The translations under genes were made by a program, and so were the position numbers. From Anaerobacillus sp. CMMVII (GTDB taxonomy: Bacteria; Bacillota; Bacilli; Bacillales; Anaerobacillaceae), in the NCBI RefSeq assembly GCF_025377685.1, contig NZ_JACEHK010000008.1:124001-188000 (forward strand): DNA of 64,000 nt, written 5' to 3'. Numbering within the stretch: the stretch's first letter is position 1; every line of letters starts with the position of its first letter. Positions 17,847 through 28,304 of this stretch are shown here, piece by piece. The notes under the pieces were generated by a model. That model ran no database searches. It worked only from the letters and a program-made list of their open reading frames with translations, and was not told where the DNA came from.

Positions 17847-18653
17847 ATGAAAAACCGCTTTTGGACCATCTTTGTTACTTTATTTTTACTTTGTATATTT
17901 GTTTATATGCATGAGCAGTTTCGGTCGGTATATACATGGCAAAGTGGAATAGCTCACGATTTCAATGATGAAATGACGGTTGTTACTTACAATATTCGCT
18001 ACGGAAAAGGAATAGATGGCAAAGTTGATTTAAATCGAATTATTGATATTTTAAAAGAGATCGATGCAGATATCATTTCTTTGCAAGAAGTTGAACGGTA
18101 TAGTTTTCGCTCTAACTTTTACGACCAAGCAAATCGTATTGCTTCGGAATTAAAGATGGATCTATTATATTACCCATCTTTAGCATACCCAGGTTTTTAT
18201 TATGGGAATATTATTTTATCAAGATTTCCGATCGTTGACTCAAACATTATTCCCTTTTTTAATAGTGGAGAAAACCGTACCGCAATTATGGGTAAATTAC
18301 TTCTTCCAGACGGTGAAGAGATCTATGTGATAAATACTCACTTAGGCTTAGACAAAAAAGCACGTTTAGAGGCGATTGAGCTGATTAAAACCTTTTTGGC
18401 GGGAATAGACAAGCCGATTATCTTAACTGGCGATTTAAATTCGACACTGGAAATGAATGAATATCAACACTGGAATGAATATTTAATAAAAACAAATCAA
18501 GGAATTGCGTTACAAACGTTTCATAAAGAAGACTGGCAGATCGACTACATTTTTCATAGTCCACATTTTAGTGTAAAAGATGTAACAGTTTTTGAAAGCG
18601 TTGCCTCGGATCATTTTCCAGTAGTCGGTGTTCTACAATTGGTAACCGAATAA
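17847..18653 (+). CDS. Membrane-anchored endonuclease/exonuclease/phosphatase family protein
   Basis: The 268-residue protein begins with a basic N-terminus and one hydrophobic helix (about 5-22), a signal anchor that puts the domain outside the membrane. The EEP fold follows: VVTYNIRYG, the metal-binding Glu in ISLQEVER, the catalytic INTHLG, TGDLNS and the final ASDHFPV. It may act on nucleic acids, sphingo- or phospholipids, or phosphoinositides; these cannot be told apart by motif. GAGGAGCG precedes the ATG at a good distance. Confidence 0.87.
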   Translation: MKNRFWTIFVTLFLLCIFVYMHEQFRSVYTWQSGIAHDFNDEMTVVTYNIRYGKGIDGKVDLNRIIDILKEIDADIISLQEVERYSFRSNFYDQANRIASELKMDLLYYPSLAYPGFYYGNIILSRFPIVDSNIIPFFNSGENRTAIMGKLLLPDGEEIYVINTHLGLDKKARLEAIELIKTFLAGIDKPIILTGDLNSTLEMNEYQHWNEYLIKTNQGIALQTFHKEDWQIDYIFHSPHFSVKDVTVFESVASDHFPVVGVLQLVTE

Positions 18654-18748
18654 TTTTCAATTTTTTTCTACACATAGAAAGATAAGAACTAGTCAAACTA
18701 TAATTGGAAGAACAACTGTTTCTTTCAATAAAAGTTATGGAGGTCCCA

Positions 18749-19375
18749 ATGTTAAAAAGAATTTTAGTAGCAGTGTTACTATTTACTTTCTGTCTTCCGG
18801 TAGTATCTCATGCTCAAAATATCCAATTTTTTAAAGAGCCACCATTTGAGCACTACAAAGTTTCTAGAGGAGACACGTTTTGGTTTATAGCAAAACGTTA
18901 TGGTCTTGATTACAGAGAACTAATGAGGCTAAATCCTGAAATTGTACCTACGAATATGCATGTAGGTGAAGTTATTCGATTGAAGGCATCTGCGGAACAT
19001 TCAAGTACATTCGAAGACCAAGTTGTTTCATTAGTGAATCAAGAGAGACGTAAGGCCGGATTAAGTCCACTTACACATAGAGCTGATGTAAAAAATGTTG
19101 CACATAAAAAAGCTGAGGATATGATTAAGTCAAATTATTTCTCACATAATAGCCCTAACTATGGGTCGCCATTTGATATGTTAAAAACATTTGGCATTAG
19201 CTATTCAGCAGCAGGAGAAAATATTGCGAAAGGGCAAAAAACTCCTGAAGCTGTTATGAATTCTTGGATGAACTCTCCAGGACATCGTGCCAATATTTTA
19301 AATGGTCAATACGATACCATTGGTGTTGGTTTTTACCATGGAGCATGGGTACAAATGTTTATTAAAGCTCGCTAA
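18749..19375 (+). CDS. Secreted LysM-CAP domain protein (YkwD/SafA-like)
   Basis: The 208-residue product has a signal peptide (MLKRILVAVLLFTFCLPVVSHA), a LysM peptidoglycan-binding module (about 36-75, KVSRGDTFWFIAKRYGL) and a CAP/SCP domain (about 85-205) with FSHNSP, AGENIA and HRANILN. Such proteins sit in the cell wall or spore coat; the activity is unknown. ATG 18749 follows GGAGGT; the longer frame from 18704 has no signal. A terminator shared with gdhA follows. Confidence 0.9.
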   Translation: MLKRILVAVLLFTFCLPVVSHAQNIQFFKEPPFEHYKVSRGDTFWFIAKRYGLDYRELMRLNPEIVPTNMHVGEVIRLKASAEHSSTFEDQVVSLVNQERRKAGLSPLTHRADVKNVAHKKAEDMIKSNYFSHNSPNYGSPFDMLKTFGISYSAAGENIAKGQKTPEAVMNSWMNSPGHRANILNGQYDTIGVGFYHGAWVQMFIKAR

Positions 19376-19382
19376 TAAAAGT

Positions 19383-19414
19383 AAAGAAGACCGTCCTAAG
19401 TGACGGTCTTCTTT
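19383..19414. terminator. Bidirectional terminator between the CAP-domain gene and gdhA
   Basis: A 13-bp stem AAAGAAGACCGTC / GACGGTCTTCTTT with A and T runs at the ends. Confidence 0.88.
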
Positions 19415-19435
19415 GTACCATTATCGGTTCCTAGC

Positions 19436-20878
<1,443 letters not shown>

Positions 20879-20973
20879 TCAGATAATTAAATCAGTTTTG
20901 ATAGGTTTTCTGACAATCTCCTTGTGTAATATGATACAATTATGGAATAATCTAAAACAATACGGATTCTAGA

Positions 20974-20996
20974 TATAATCTATATCAAAATTAGAT
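20974..20996 (+). promoter_or_regulatory. gltC -10 box overlapped by a LysR-type palindrome
   Basis: TATAAT at 20974-20979 is followed by ATCTA-N9-TAGAT at 20978-20996, a T-N11-A type LysR site over the expected transcription start. GltC bound here would repress its own gene and could act on gdhA, whose start is about 160 bp to the left. The distance and second half-sites are inferred only. Confidence 0.6.
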
Positions 20997-21019
20997 AAAG
21001 AAAAAAGAGGTTGGTCTTT

Positions 21020-21925
21020 ATGGAGTTAAGGCAAATACAGTATTTCATAGAAGTGGCGAAAAGGGAGCATGTTACTGATGCTGCCAATGTTATGCATGTA
21101 GCACAATCCGCTGTAAGTCGGCAAGTATTTAACCTTGAGAAAGAACTAGGGGTAGAATTGTTTATTCGTGAGGGGAGAAATGTCAAGCTTACTCCAATTG
21201 GAAGAGTCTTTCTAGAACACATGAAGGAAGCAATGCAGGTCATTGATAATGCTAAAAGGGAAGTTGAGGAATTTTTAGATCCTGAGCGAGGAACTATTCG
21301 GATTGGGTTTCCGAGCAGTTTAGCAAATTACACGCTTCCTACCGTTATTTCGGCGTTTCGAGACCGCTATCCACAAGTGAAATTCAAGCTCGTACAAGGA
21401 ACGTATTATTATTTAAAGGACGCAGTTGTTTCTGGTGAAATTGATATTGCAGTTCTAGGACCAGTTCCTAAAGAAGAAAAAAAGTTAAAAAGTGAGGTAT
21501 TATTTCAAGAAAGGTTTGTCGCATTATTACCAGCAAATCATCCGCTTTCTGGTAATCGATCCATTTCACTTAGTCAACTACGCGAAGATCAGTTTGTACT
21601 GTTTCCACATGGGTTTGTTTTACGAGATATCGTAATAAATGCGTGTAAGCAAAATGGATTTCAGCCAGAGGTTTCCTTTGAAGGTCATGATATTGATGCT
21701 ATAAAGGGGTTAGTTTCAGCTGGGTTAGGTGTCACGCTTATTCCTGAGATCACGCTTATTGATAATCGCCCAAGATCTACGGTCAAGGTGCCGGTTACAG
21801 AACCAGAAGTCACAAGGTCTGTTGGTGTTGTTATTCCAAAGGAACGTGAACTCTTGCCAACAGAAAAGTTATTTTATGAGTTCTTAAAGGATTTTTACTC
21901 GATGCTTGGTGGATTTAGTAAATAA
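21020..21925 (+). CDS. gltC: LysR-family regulator, GltC-like
   Basis: The 301-residue protein closely follows B. subtilis GltC along its length: MELRQIQYFIEVAKREHVTDAA, HVAQSAVSRQ, REGRNVKLTPIG, DPERGTIRIGFP, DQFVLFPHGFVLRD and DAIKGLVSAGLGVTLIPE. GltC activates glutamate synthase genes in B. subtilis; here the divergent neighbour is glutamate dehydrogenase. AAAAGAGG is nine bases before the ATG at 21020. A terminator follows at 21955. Confidence 0.9.
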   Translation: MELRQIQYFIEVAKREHVTDAANVMHVAQSAVSRQVFNLEKELGVELFIREGRNVKLTPIGRVFLEHMKEAMQVIDNAKREVEEFLDPERGTIRIGFPSSLANYTLPTVISAFRDRYPQVKFKLVQGTYYYLKDAVVSGEIDIAVLGPVPKEEKKLKSEVLFQERFVALLPANHPLSGNRSISLSQLREDQFVLFPHGFVLRDIVINACKQNGFQPEVSFEGHDIDAIKGLVSAGLGVTLIPEITLIDNRPRSTVKVPVTEPEVTRSVGVVIPKERELLPTEKLFYEFLKDFYSMLGGFSK

Positions 21926-21954
21926 TGGGTGAAAAATTAAATCACAAAGAATTG

Positions 21955-21990
21955 GCGTTGAAACGGAAAACAGTTTTAACGCTTTTTTTT
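21955..21990 (+). terminator. Terminator after gltC
   Basis: GCGTTGAAAC pairs with GTTTTAACGC and is followed by eight T residues. Confidence 0.8.
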
Positions 21991-22198
21991 GTAATATCAA
22001 AGTATTTATAGGAAAGGCATTAAAATTTTCTAGTAAAAGGCAGTTCTTCTTCAGGTGGAAAGAGATAAAATGAAGCCATTTCCTGTGTTAATTCTTCACC
22101 AAAATGATCTCCAATTCTCTTTATAGGTGATCAAAAGAATTCCAATGATATTGGTAATTGTTAACAGTAATTGTCAATTATACGTTAAAATAGAAATA

Positions 22199-22294
22199 GG
22201 TCAATATGGAATGTCGCTTTTGTTACTATTGAAGCAGATGACTTAAAGAAGCTTTATGGATTCATGTATCAATGTTATACAGGAGGAGAGTAAT
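22199..22294 (+). pseudogene. Possible 3' remnant of a truncated gene
   Basis: An open frame without a start codon reads ...SIWNVAFVTIEADDLKKLYGFMYQCYTGGE and stops at TAATG, overlapping the next gene's ATG. The overlap and protein-like composition suggest the end of a lost upstream gene. I recognise no family, so this is tentative. The rest of 21991-22198 shows nothing clear. Confidence 0.25.
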
Positions 22295-22448
22295 GTCTAA
22301 GGTAGTAGATATTTTTAAAAATATGTTCTTAGATTTGTTTTCAATGGTGAAAGGTTTAGTATATGGTTTTGTAATGGTTGCTTTATTTATTTCAATTTGT
22401 ACTGCATTAATATATGGATTTTTGGTCATAAAAAATTTTATCTTTTAA
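22293..22448 (+). CDS. 51-residue single-helix membrane protein
   Basis: ATG at 22293 is preceded by a strong AGGAGGAG. The product is an amphipathic start (SKVVDIFKNMFLDLF) followed by a hydrophobic helix (about 20-48). No named family recognised. It is followed by a lipoprotein gene and a DUF6366 gene in the same direction. Confidence 0.55.
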   Translation: MSKVVDIFKNMFLDLFSMVKGLVYGFVMVALFISICTALIYGFLVIKNFIF

Positions 22449-22569
22449 TTACTATAAAAATAGTTTTACGTAACGGAAGGGATAGCGAAAAAGGCTGGCG
22501 CTCCTATTTTTTTCAGTACTGAGCAGTAATATAAATATAAGGTCTTATTTCTAGATTTGGAGGTTAATA

Positions 22570-23141
22570 ATGCACAGGAAAATTAATATTATTCTAGTAG
22601 TTACAATTGCCTTAATCGCTTTGTTTTAGTAGGATGTGGGACAAATACATCTAAACAGACTGAAAGTGATGAAGAGAAATCAATTGAGGTGCTTGAAGAT
22701 TATTTGGCACATATGAAGGCAGGAAATGTTGACAAAGCGGTAGAGCATTATTCGGTGCATCTACCTGAATTGCATAATTTCTTCGGGGTATATATGTATG
22801 ACTACTTAAAAACAGTCAGTCATGAAAGAGTGCCATATGAAGTGCTGGAATTGGGAAGCAGACTCGTTGAATCATACGATCGTTCAAATGATTACACCGT
22901 TGAAAGAAAAGAGGACGAAGGAAAGGCATACATCTATAAACAAGATGAAATACGCAACCAATATGTCTTCTCATACAACATGGAAATCTCTGATCCTGAT
23001 GGAGAAAAAATAACTGTTCCAGTCAATTTTACTGTTGGTTGGGAACAACGAGACAGATTTGGAAATTTGGTAGACGGCAAATTTGTTATTAAGGGTATTT
23101 TAGTTAGGTTTGACTTGTACGAAGAACAAAGTGACATGTAA
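22570..23141 (+). pseudogene. Lipoprotein of unknown function, frameshifted
   Basis: The ATG at 22570 follows TTGGAGG. The leader (MHRKINIILVVTIALIALF) should run into a lipobox LVGCG, but one base is missing in the T run 22624-22627 and the frame stops there. Restored, it is ~190 residues: signal, Cys for lipid attachment, then a helix-rich DYLAHMKAGNVDKAVEHY segment and a beta-rich C-terminal part with a charged end. The first part resembles small 'limiting-size' domains of DUF4878 type, but that is only a suggestion. Confidence 0.6.
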
Positions 23142-23277
23142 AAGTGAGGCGAAATAAGGGCTGTGTGAGGGGTTTACTCAAATTAACGAGAGGTTTAGTG
23201 GGACAGCCGCTTTAACTCCTTTGTTGAAACATTAAGGTAGAAATGTTCAACAAGAGTATAAATAAGGGGAGAAGTTA

Positions 23278-23493
23278 ATGAGGGACAATAAAGAAAAACC
23301 AGAGGATATGCGAGAAAGATTAAGACAAGAAGAAATCAAAAGAAATCTTCCAAGCAATATAGGAGACGGGTTTAACCGTGCTCAAAGTGGTAGTCTTGTT
23401 GATTTAGTCGGTAGCTTTGGATGGAAAGGCACAGGGATTTTAATTATTTTAATCATAGTTGGATATATAATTTTATCCTTGTACTTCAACTAA
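23278..23493 (+). CDS. DUF6366 family small membrane protein
   Basis: The 71-residue product has the family pattern: a charged N-terminus (EDMRERLRQEEIKRN), the conserved INDGFNRAQSG-like stretch (here IGDGFNRAQSGSLVDL), then GWKGTG and one hydrophobic helix. Members occur widely in Bacillaceae and have no known function. GGGGAGAAG precedes the ATG. Confidence 0.85.
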   Translation: MRDNKEKPEDMRERLRQEEIKRNLPSNIGDGFNRAQSGSLVDLVGSFGWKGTGILIILIIVGYIILSLYFN

Positions 23494-23692
23494 TGTAGGC
23501 TTTATTTGCACAAGTAAAATTCGACTCAAATTCATTAATCCTGGTACAACATGAAATCATCGAGAAGTATGTTAAAACAACTGTTTATTAACTAAAATGA
23601 AAATTGTCCAACCAAGTGAGCATTAGTTGAACAACGTTTTTTCCATAAATGTAAAAAAGATGGCAAATGCTTCTTTTTTATAGTTTAAGAAA

Positions 23693-23840
23693 GTATAAAA
23701 TTTCAACGTAATAACTGTCTAGCTCCAGCGCCCAGCCCCTCGAGGTCAAATGTTCTTCGAGAATAAAAGTGAAAGAGCGCACTTTTTTTCTCGAAGAACA
23801 TTTGCTTGTCGGGGCTACCCAGGGCGCTTGCGCTTTTCTT
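23693..23840 (+). repeat. Bacillaceae-type hairpin repeat, copy 1
   Basis: About 148 bp beginning GTATAAAATTTCAACG and including CTGTCTAGCTCCAGCGCC, CAGCCCCTCGAGGTCAAATG, an inner hairpin around TTCTTCGAGAA/TTCTCGAAGAA, and CTTGTCGGGGCTACCCAGGGCGCTTGCGC. It recurs inverted at 27223-27368 and, split, at 62458-62835. The ends pair (CAGCCCC with GGGGCT; GCGCC with GGCGC). The remainder of the 432-bp gap 23494-23925 holds no gene. Confidence 0.8.
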
Positions 23841-23925
23841 AGTTGTCAATTTAATGAAAATTAGTGTCAAAACAAGTTGTGCACCTCTCAACGGAACCTG
23901 TTTCGGTAGTCCATACTATTTTCAT

Positions 23926-24408
23926 CTATTGATTAATTACTTCATTAAGATAATCAGTTGCCTGTGACTCTTCCATGTTTTTCACAAGGACAAGCTCGCT
24001 AATGAGAATTTGTCTAGCATTATTCAGCATCAATTTATCGCTAGTTCCTAGAGATTTCTTTTTGCTAATATGACTTAGGTCGCGAATCACGCGAGCCCCT
24101 TCGAAAATATCGCCTGTTTTCATTTTGTCCATATTGTTGCGATATCTTTGATTTGGATGACTGGGTGAATCAACTTCGGATTCATTAGAAAAGAGAGTGA
24201 GAACATTTTCCATAACACTAGAGTCTACAATTTCCCTAATCCCAAGCCTTGTTGTTTTTTGTGTTGGAATCATGACGTTCAATTTTCCAAGAGATAGATT
24301 CATAATATAATAAAGCTGTTTTGTTCCCAAGACTTCCTTCTCCTCAATGGCTTCTATAATTCCTGCGCCATGCATTGGATAAAAAATCTTGTCACCTATT
24401 GAATACAT
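23926..24408 (-). CDS. CarD-family transcription regulator (YdeB-like)
   Basis: The 160-residue product begins with the RNA-polymerase-interacting CarD/TRCF domain (FYPMHGAGIIEAIEEKEVLG...YYIM; then VMIPTQK) and ends with a helical domain (LMLNNARQILISELVLVKNM). CarD/CdnL proteins bind the polymerase beta subunit and stabilise open complexes. The length equals that of the Bacillus and mycobacterial relatives. GGAGGTGG precedes the ATG. Confidence 0.88.
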   Translation of the reverse strand: MYSIGDKIFYPMHGAGIIEAIEEKEVLGTKQLYYIMNLSLGKLNVMIPTQKTTRLGIREIVDSSVMENVLTLFSNESEVDSPSHPNQRYRNNMDKMKTGDIFEGARVIRDLSHISKKKSLGTSDKLMLNNARQILISELVLVKNMEESQATDYLNEVINQ

Positions 24409-24573
24409 AAGACCACCTCCTGAAATCAGTTATCTTATTATTATAACACATTTAATTTACGAAGTAAAATATTTTATAATAACATGAATTAAATATTCAT
24501 GTCAATATCCATAAAAAGGATATAGCTAATAAATTTTTTGACAATTTTCTACAATAGGATTGAGTTATGTAGT

Positions 24574-24619
24574 TTGACAATAGATTGGATCTCTTGTAAA
24601 ATAATCTTGAATTCAAGAT
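24574..24619 (+). promoter_or_regulatory. Sigma-A promoter with 16-bp palindromic operator
   Basis: TTGACA (24574-24579), 17-bp spacer, TAAAAT (24597-24602), then the perfect palindrome ATCTTGAATTCAAGAT (24604-24619) over the transcription start. The palindrome fits the form of the B. subtilis MhqR operator (ATCTcGAATTCgAGAT), so a MarR-type quinone/electrophile sensor is a likely repressor (inference). Confidence 0.75.
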
Positions 24620-24656
24620 AAATAAAATTAAGGGAAAAATAGAAGGAGATATAATA

Positions 24657-25409
24657 ATGAACATTCAAACTTATACACCTATACAACAGGGAACGGGGCA
24701 ATTTGATGGAGGGAAAATTACTGAACAAAAACCTATTGGCTTTCATGGTGAGGGTGCACATGTAAAAAGAGTTGGACCACTTTTTTACTGGTCTTGGGCG
24801 AAGGCTGAAACAGCGGGGTATATACCACTACATCCACATCAAGCGTTTGAAATCATTACGTATGTGATCAATGGTAAAGCAGAACATGGAGATACATTAG
24901 GAACAAAAAGTACGGTTGGGCCAGGTGGAATTCAAATTATGCAAACAGGTTCAGGGGTTTCACATGAAGAAGGATTTGTTGGTCCTAATATGGAAGGCTT
25001 TCAAATTTGGTTCGAACCTTTCGTTAGAGAAGCTTTGAAACGAAAGCCAACGTATCACCAATTTAATCATGAACAGCTACCAGTCGAAGAGACTGATGCG
25101 TATCGGATTAAAACAGTAATTGGGGAAGGCTCGCCTGTAGAGTTAGTGGCTAATGTACAATTATTTGATATCGAAATTAAGCAAGGGCAAAGCCTGACTT
25201 TTCCGTTACAAGCAAATTATAGCGTAGCCATCCTAGCTATACGGGGAAATGGGAAAGTCAACGAACATGAATTTTTTCATAAAGAGTTTATGGTTATTTC
25301 GACAGATCAGGGCAGTGATCTTAATATTGAAGCCAATATAGGCGAGAATGCCCGATATATTGCAATTGTTGTTCCAACTGAGGTTGACTATCCTTTATTG
25401 AGAAAGTAG
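24657..25409 (+). CDS. Pirin family protein
   Basis: The 250-residue bicupin has the pirin metal-site region: a first His pair in HPHQAFEIITYVINGKAEHGDTLG and, after a glycine turn (GPGGIQIMQTGSGVSHEE), the last His and Glu ligands. Pirins of this type can oxidise quercetin or quinones. The C-terminal cupin is degenerate. AGAAGGAG precedes the ATG at 24657. The promoter carries an MhqR-like operator, which would link it to quinone stress. Confidence 0.87.
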   Translation: MNIQTYTPIQQGTGQFDGGKITEQKPIGFHGEGAHVKRVGPLFYWSWAKAETAGYIPLHPHQAFEIITYVINGKAEHGDTLGTKSTVGPGGIQIMQTGSGVSHEEGFVGPNMEGFQIWFEPFVREALKRKPTYHQFNHEQLPVEETDAYRIKTVIGEGSPVELVANVQLFDIEIKQGQSLTFPLQANYSVAILAIRGNGKVNEHEFFHKEFMVISTDQGSDLNIEANIGENARYIAIVVPTEVDYPLLRK

Positions 25410-25411
25410 TG

Positions 25412-25444
25412 AGTAGCGCTAGAGAATTCTAGCGCTACTTTTTT
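25412..25444 (+). terminator. Terminator after the pirin gene
   Basis: A 12-bp stem AGTAGCGCTAGA / TCTAGCGCTACT with a short loop, then TTTTTT. Confidence 0.88.
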
Positions 25445-25581
25445 AGGATTATTTCTTTTAACCAATTATTTTTTTGGACTTCCTACCATACATATAACAT
25501 TGGAAGTTAGAATGTGTCTTCTCAAAAGAGCCATCGCGGTCCTTTTGAAAAGAGCGTCAGAAAAAGAATGGACGGTGTTCT

Positions 25582-27224
25582 ATGAAAAAAAGAGATATTC
25601 TTATGTTTGGATTATGTTTTGCGTTTGTTGCATCAGGATGTAACTCTATTTCTACAACAAATGATAGTACAAATGTAAAAACAATAGAGCGAACGCGACC
25701 TCAAATTGAAAAAGCTAGGAATTACAGTATTTTCAATCATGATTTTCAAAAGATATTCGACGTAGAACCTGGAGATCTTTCATTAATCAATTACGAGATT
25801 CAGTCCCAGGGCAAGAGTGTTGAGACCTATCATTCTGAAGGTGTTGCATCCTTTCCGGACTTGTATACTGAAGTAGAGGGGATCTTAACCTTCCGGGGCA
25901 GCCATTTACGAGATAGACCAGCATATGGGTTAATTTATTCAGGTCAGAGCTTTAAGTTAGAGGAACGTTGGAGCTTTCAAACAGGCGCAAGCCCAAGATG
26001 GGGCGGAGGTTCCGGTTGGACCGGTCAACCAAGTATTGTGAAATGGTCAAATGAAGTAAGAGAAATGATGGACATTAAGGAATCGTTCAAAAGGAATGAC
26101 GATTTTGTTGAAATTATCTATGGTTCACTTGATGGGAATATATATTTTTTAGACTTAAATACGGGGGAAAAAACTCGCACACCGATTACAATTGGTAATC
26201 CAATAAAAGGTAGCGTTTCCGTCGATTCGCGGGGGTATCCGCTTCTTTATGTCGGTGATGGTATTAATCAGAAAGCACCATTTGGACAACGGATTTTCGA
26301 CCTAATTAATCGTACTGAGTTGTATTTCTTAAAAGGGGAAGATCCTTTTGCATACCGAAATTGGGGGGCTTTTGACAGCTCTCCGTTAATAAACCGTCTA
26401 ACTGATACGCTAGTCGGCGCTGGTGAAAACGGCATATTTTATCAAACGAAACTTAATACAAACTTTGACCTGGCTAATCAGACGATATCAGTTAATCCAG
26501 AACCTGTGAAATATCGTTATAAAATAAAAGGGAATAATCATCAAGGAATTGAGAATTCAGTGGCAGTTTACGGGAACCTTGCATTTTTTGCAGATAATGG
26601 TGGTAGCATTCAAGGAATTGATTTAACGACAATGAGTCCATTTTTTGCGTTAGGCCCTTTAGATGACACTGACTCGACGATTGGCATTGATAGCAGTAAT
26701 GGCACGCCATACCTGTATACAGGAACAGAAGTAGATATCATTGGCAAAGATGGTGATGCTCATATTCGAAAAATAAATGCTTTAACAGGAGAAGTTGTTT
26801 GGGATGTAAAGTATCCTGCTTTTTATTACGATGGTGTCAATGGTGGGGTATTAGCAAGTCCTGTTATTGGCAAAAAAAATATCGATGAGCTCGTCATCTA
26901 TACACTTGCAAGGTATAAACAGCGTTACTCAGGACTAATGGTCGCTTTGCATAAAGAAACCGGTGAAGAAATTTGGCGATGGGAAATGCCTCATTATGCA
27001 TGGTCTTCTCCTGTAGATGTTTATGATGAACATGGGAATGCTTTTGTTGTTCAGTGCGATTCGATCGGGAATATGTATTTTTAGATGCCTCTACGGGTGA
27101 GATCATTGATACAATTAATTTGGGGGCAAATATTGAATCATCGCCAGCTGTTTTTGAAAATATGATTGTCGTTGGGACTCGTGGTGGTAAATTTTATGGA
27201 GTAGAAATTCAATCAGTTAAATAA
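25582..27224 (+). pseudogene. PQQ-type beta-propeller lipoprotein, frameshifted near its end
   Basis: The leader ends in a lipobox (FVASGCN), so the mature protein is anchored outside the membrane. The ~547-residue restored sequence has repeated propeller blades, e.g. GSLDGNIYFLDLNTGE, DNGGSIQGIDLTTM, INALTGEVVWDVKYP, ALHKETGEEIWRWEMP and, after the break, SSPAVFENMIVVGTRGGKFYGVE. One base is missing in the T5 run 27078-27082, removing the last ~45 residues. Outer blades suggest a scaffold or PQQ-like protein; no cofactor residues can be assigned. The hairpin repeat begins at its stop codon. Confidence 0.8.
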
Positions 27225-27368
27225 GAAAGGCGCAAGCGCCCTAGGTAGCCCCGACAAGCAAATGTTCTTCGATAAAAAAGTGGGCTCTTTCACTTTATTA
27301 TCGAAGGTTATTTGACCTCGAGGGGCTGGGCGGTGGAGCTAGACAATTATTACGTTGAAATTTTATAC
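27223..27368 (-). repeat. Bacillaceae-type hairpin repeat, copy 2 (inverted)
   Basis: Nearly identical, in opposite orientation, to the copy at 23693-23840, including the outer GTATAAAATTTCAACGTAAT end. The two copies bracket the CarD, pirin and propeller genes. Confidence 0.85.
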
Positions 27369-27385
27369 ATTCTTATCTTTTAAAA

Positions 27386-27422
27386 AAAAGCGCAAGCGCC
27401 TTCGTATGGCGCTTGCGCTTTT
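27386..27422 (-). terminator. Terminator of the cell-wall hydrolase gene
   Basis: A perfect 15-bp stem AAAAGCGCAAGCGCC / GGCGCTTGCGCTTTT with a 7-base loop; on the minus strand it is followed by a T8 run. Confidence 0.88.
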
Positions 27423-27426
27423 CTAA

Positions 27427-27999
27427 TTATTTTGCAAATACATGGTTTCCGATGGTAATCGTGTGTTGTCTAGTTGCAATCCAATGACTTGTAGCAATCG
27501 CAGGATTGTAGAAAAATAATGATCCTCGTCCTTGACCTCTAAAGGCAATCGCTTCGTCAACAGCACGAATTGCAGAAGCAGTCGGTGTTTGGTTAATCGA
27601 ACCTGTACGGACTGGTGTAAATTGTCCTGCTTGATAGATGACGCTATTAATTGTGTTCGGGAATTGTGAACTATCTACGCGGTTTAAAATAACTGTTGCT
27701 ACGGCAACTTGCCCAGCATATGGTTCACCTTTTGCTTCTGCTGTTACTAATTGAGCCATTAGGCGCTTTTCAGCCGCTGTAACAGAAGAAGGAATAGTTA
27801 AACGCTCACCGACGAAAATAGTATCTCCCGTTTTATTATTTACTGATTTAATTGCATTTACCGATACACCGTATTGGTTGCCAAGTAGCCATAAGGTGTC
27901 ACCACTTTTAACAGAATGCACTGTTGAAGCATCTGCTTGTTGGCCTCCGACAAAAAATAACGACAACGCTAGTGAAAAAGTCATAATTAGTTTACGCAT
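27427..27999 (-). CDS. LysM-containing SleB/CwlJ-type cell-wall hydrolase
   Basis: The 190-residue product has a signal peptide (to ~ADA, residue 24), a LysM module (about 27-70, HSVKSGDTLWLLGNQYGV) and a hydrolase_2 domain of the SleB/CwlJ type (LVTAEAKGEPYAGQVAVATVILNR, with the catalytic Glu, and FYNPAIATSHWI). SleB-type enzymes are lytic transglycosylases of spore cortex or wall peptidoglycan. AGGAGG lies before the ATG. Confidence 0.9.
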   Translation of the reverse strand: MRKLIMTFSLALSLFFVGGQQADASTVHSVKSGDTLWLLGNQYGVSVNAIKSVNNKTGDTIFVGERLTIPSSVTAAEKRLMAQLVTAEAKGEPYAGQVAVATVILNRVDSSQFPNTINSVIYQAGQFTPVRTGSINQTPTASAIRAVDEAIAFRGQGRGSLFFYNPAIATSHWIATRQHTITIGNHVFAK

Positions 28000-28216
28000 T
28001 GTATAATACCTCCGCTTTAATCTATTAGTTTTTTTCTAGCTCGTTTACTAGACTAACAGATTAATAGGGGAGATTCATTAGGTAAACACTGGTTTAAATT
28101 CCAGTCGAAAAATGAGAAAGAAAAAGGTGGCGTAGTAAAAACGCGTCAAATCAATAAGTAAAACGCTTACAAAGTTATTGTAGGAAAGTAGTTTGTTAGA
28201 TTAGTTACCAAGTTTG

Positions 28217-28279
28217 TTGTAGTGAAAATTCAGAAATATATAATAACACTTAATAAGCGGTGTTAACGAAAAGTTAACT
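28217..28279 (+). promoter_or_regulatory. amt promoter with TGTTAAC-N5-GTTAACT operator candidate
   Basis: TTGTAG (28217-28222) and TATAAT (28239-28244) with a 16-bp spacer form a promoter. The inverted repeat TGTTAACGAAAAGTTAACT (28261-28279) lies just downstream. It resembles a GlnR/TnrA box (TGTNA-N7-TNACA) but with a 9-base spacing, so the assignment is tentative. Confidence 0.45.
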
Positions 28280-28304
28280 AGAAAAAATTAAAGGGGTGTT
28301 GAAT

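Noticed and set aside
22199-22294. Complete small gene upstream of the 51-residue protein
   Set aside because: No start codon with a ribosome site lies in frame, so it is listed only as a possible remnant.
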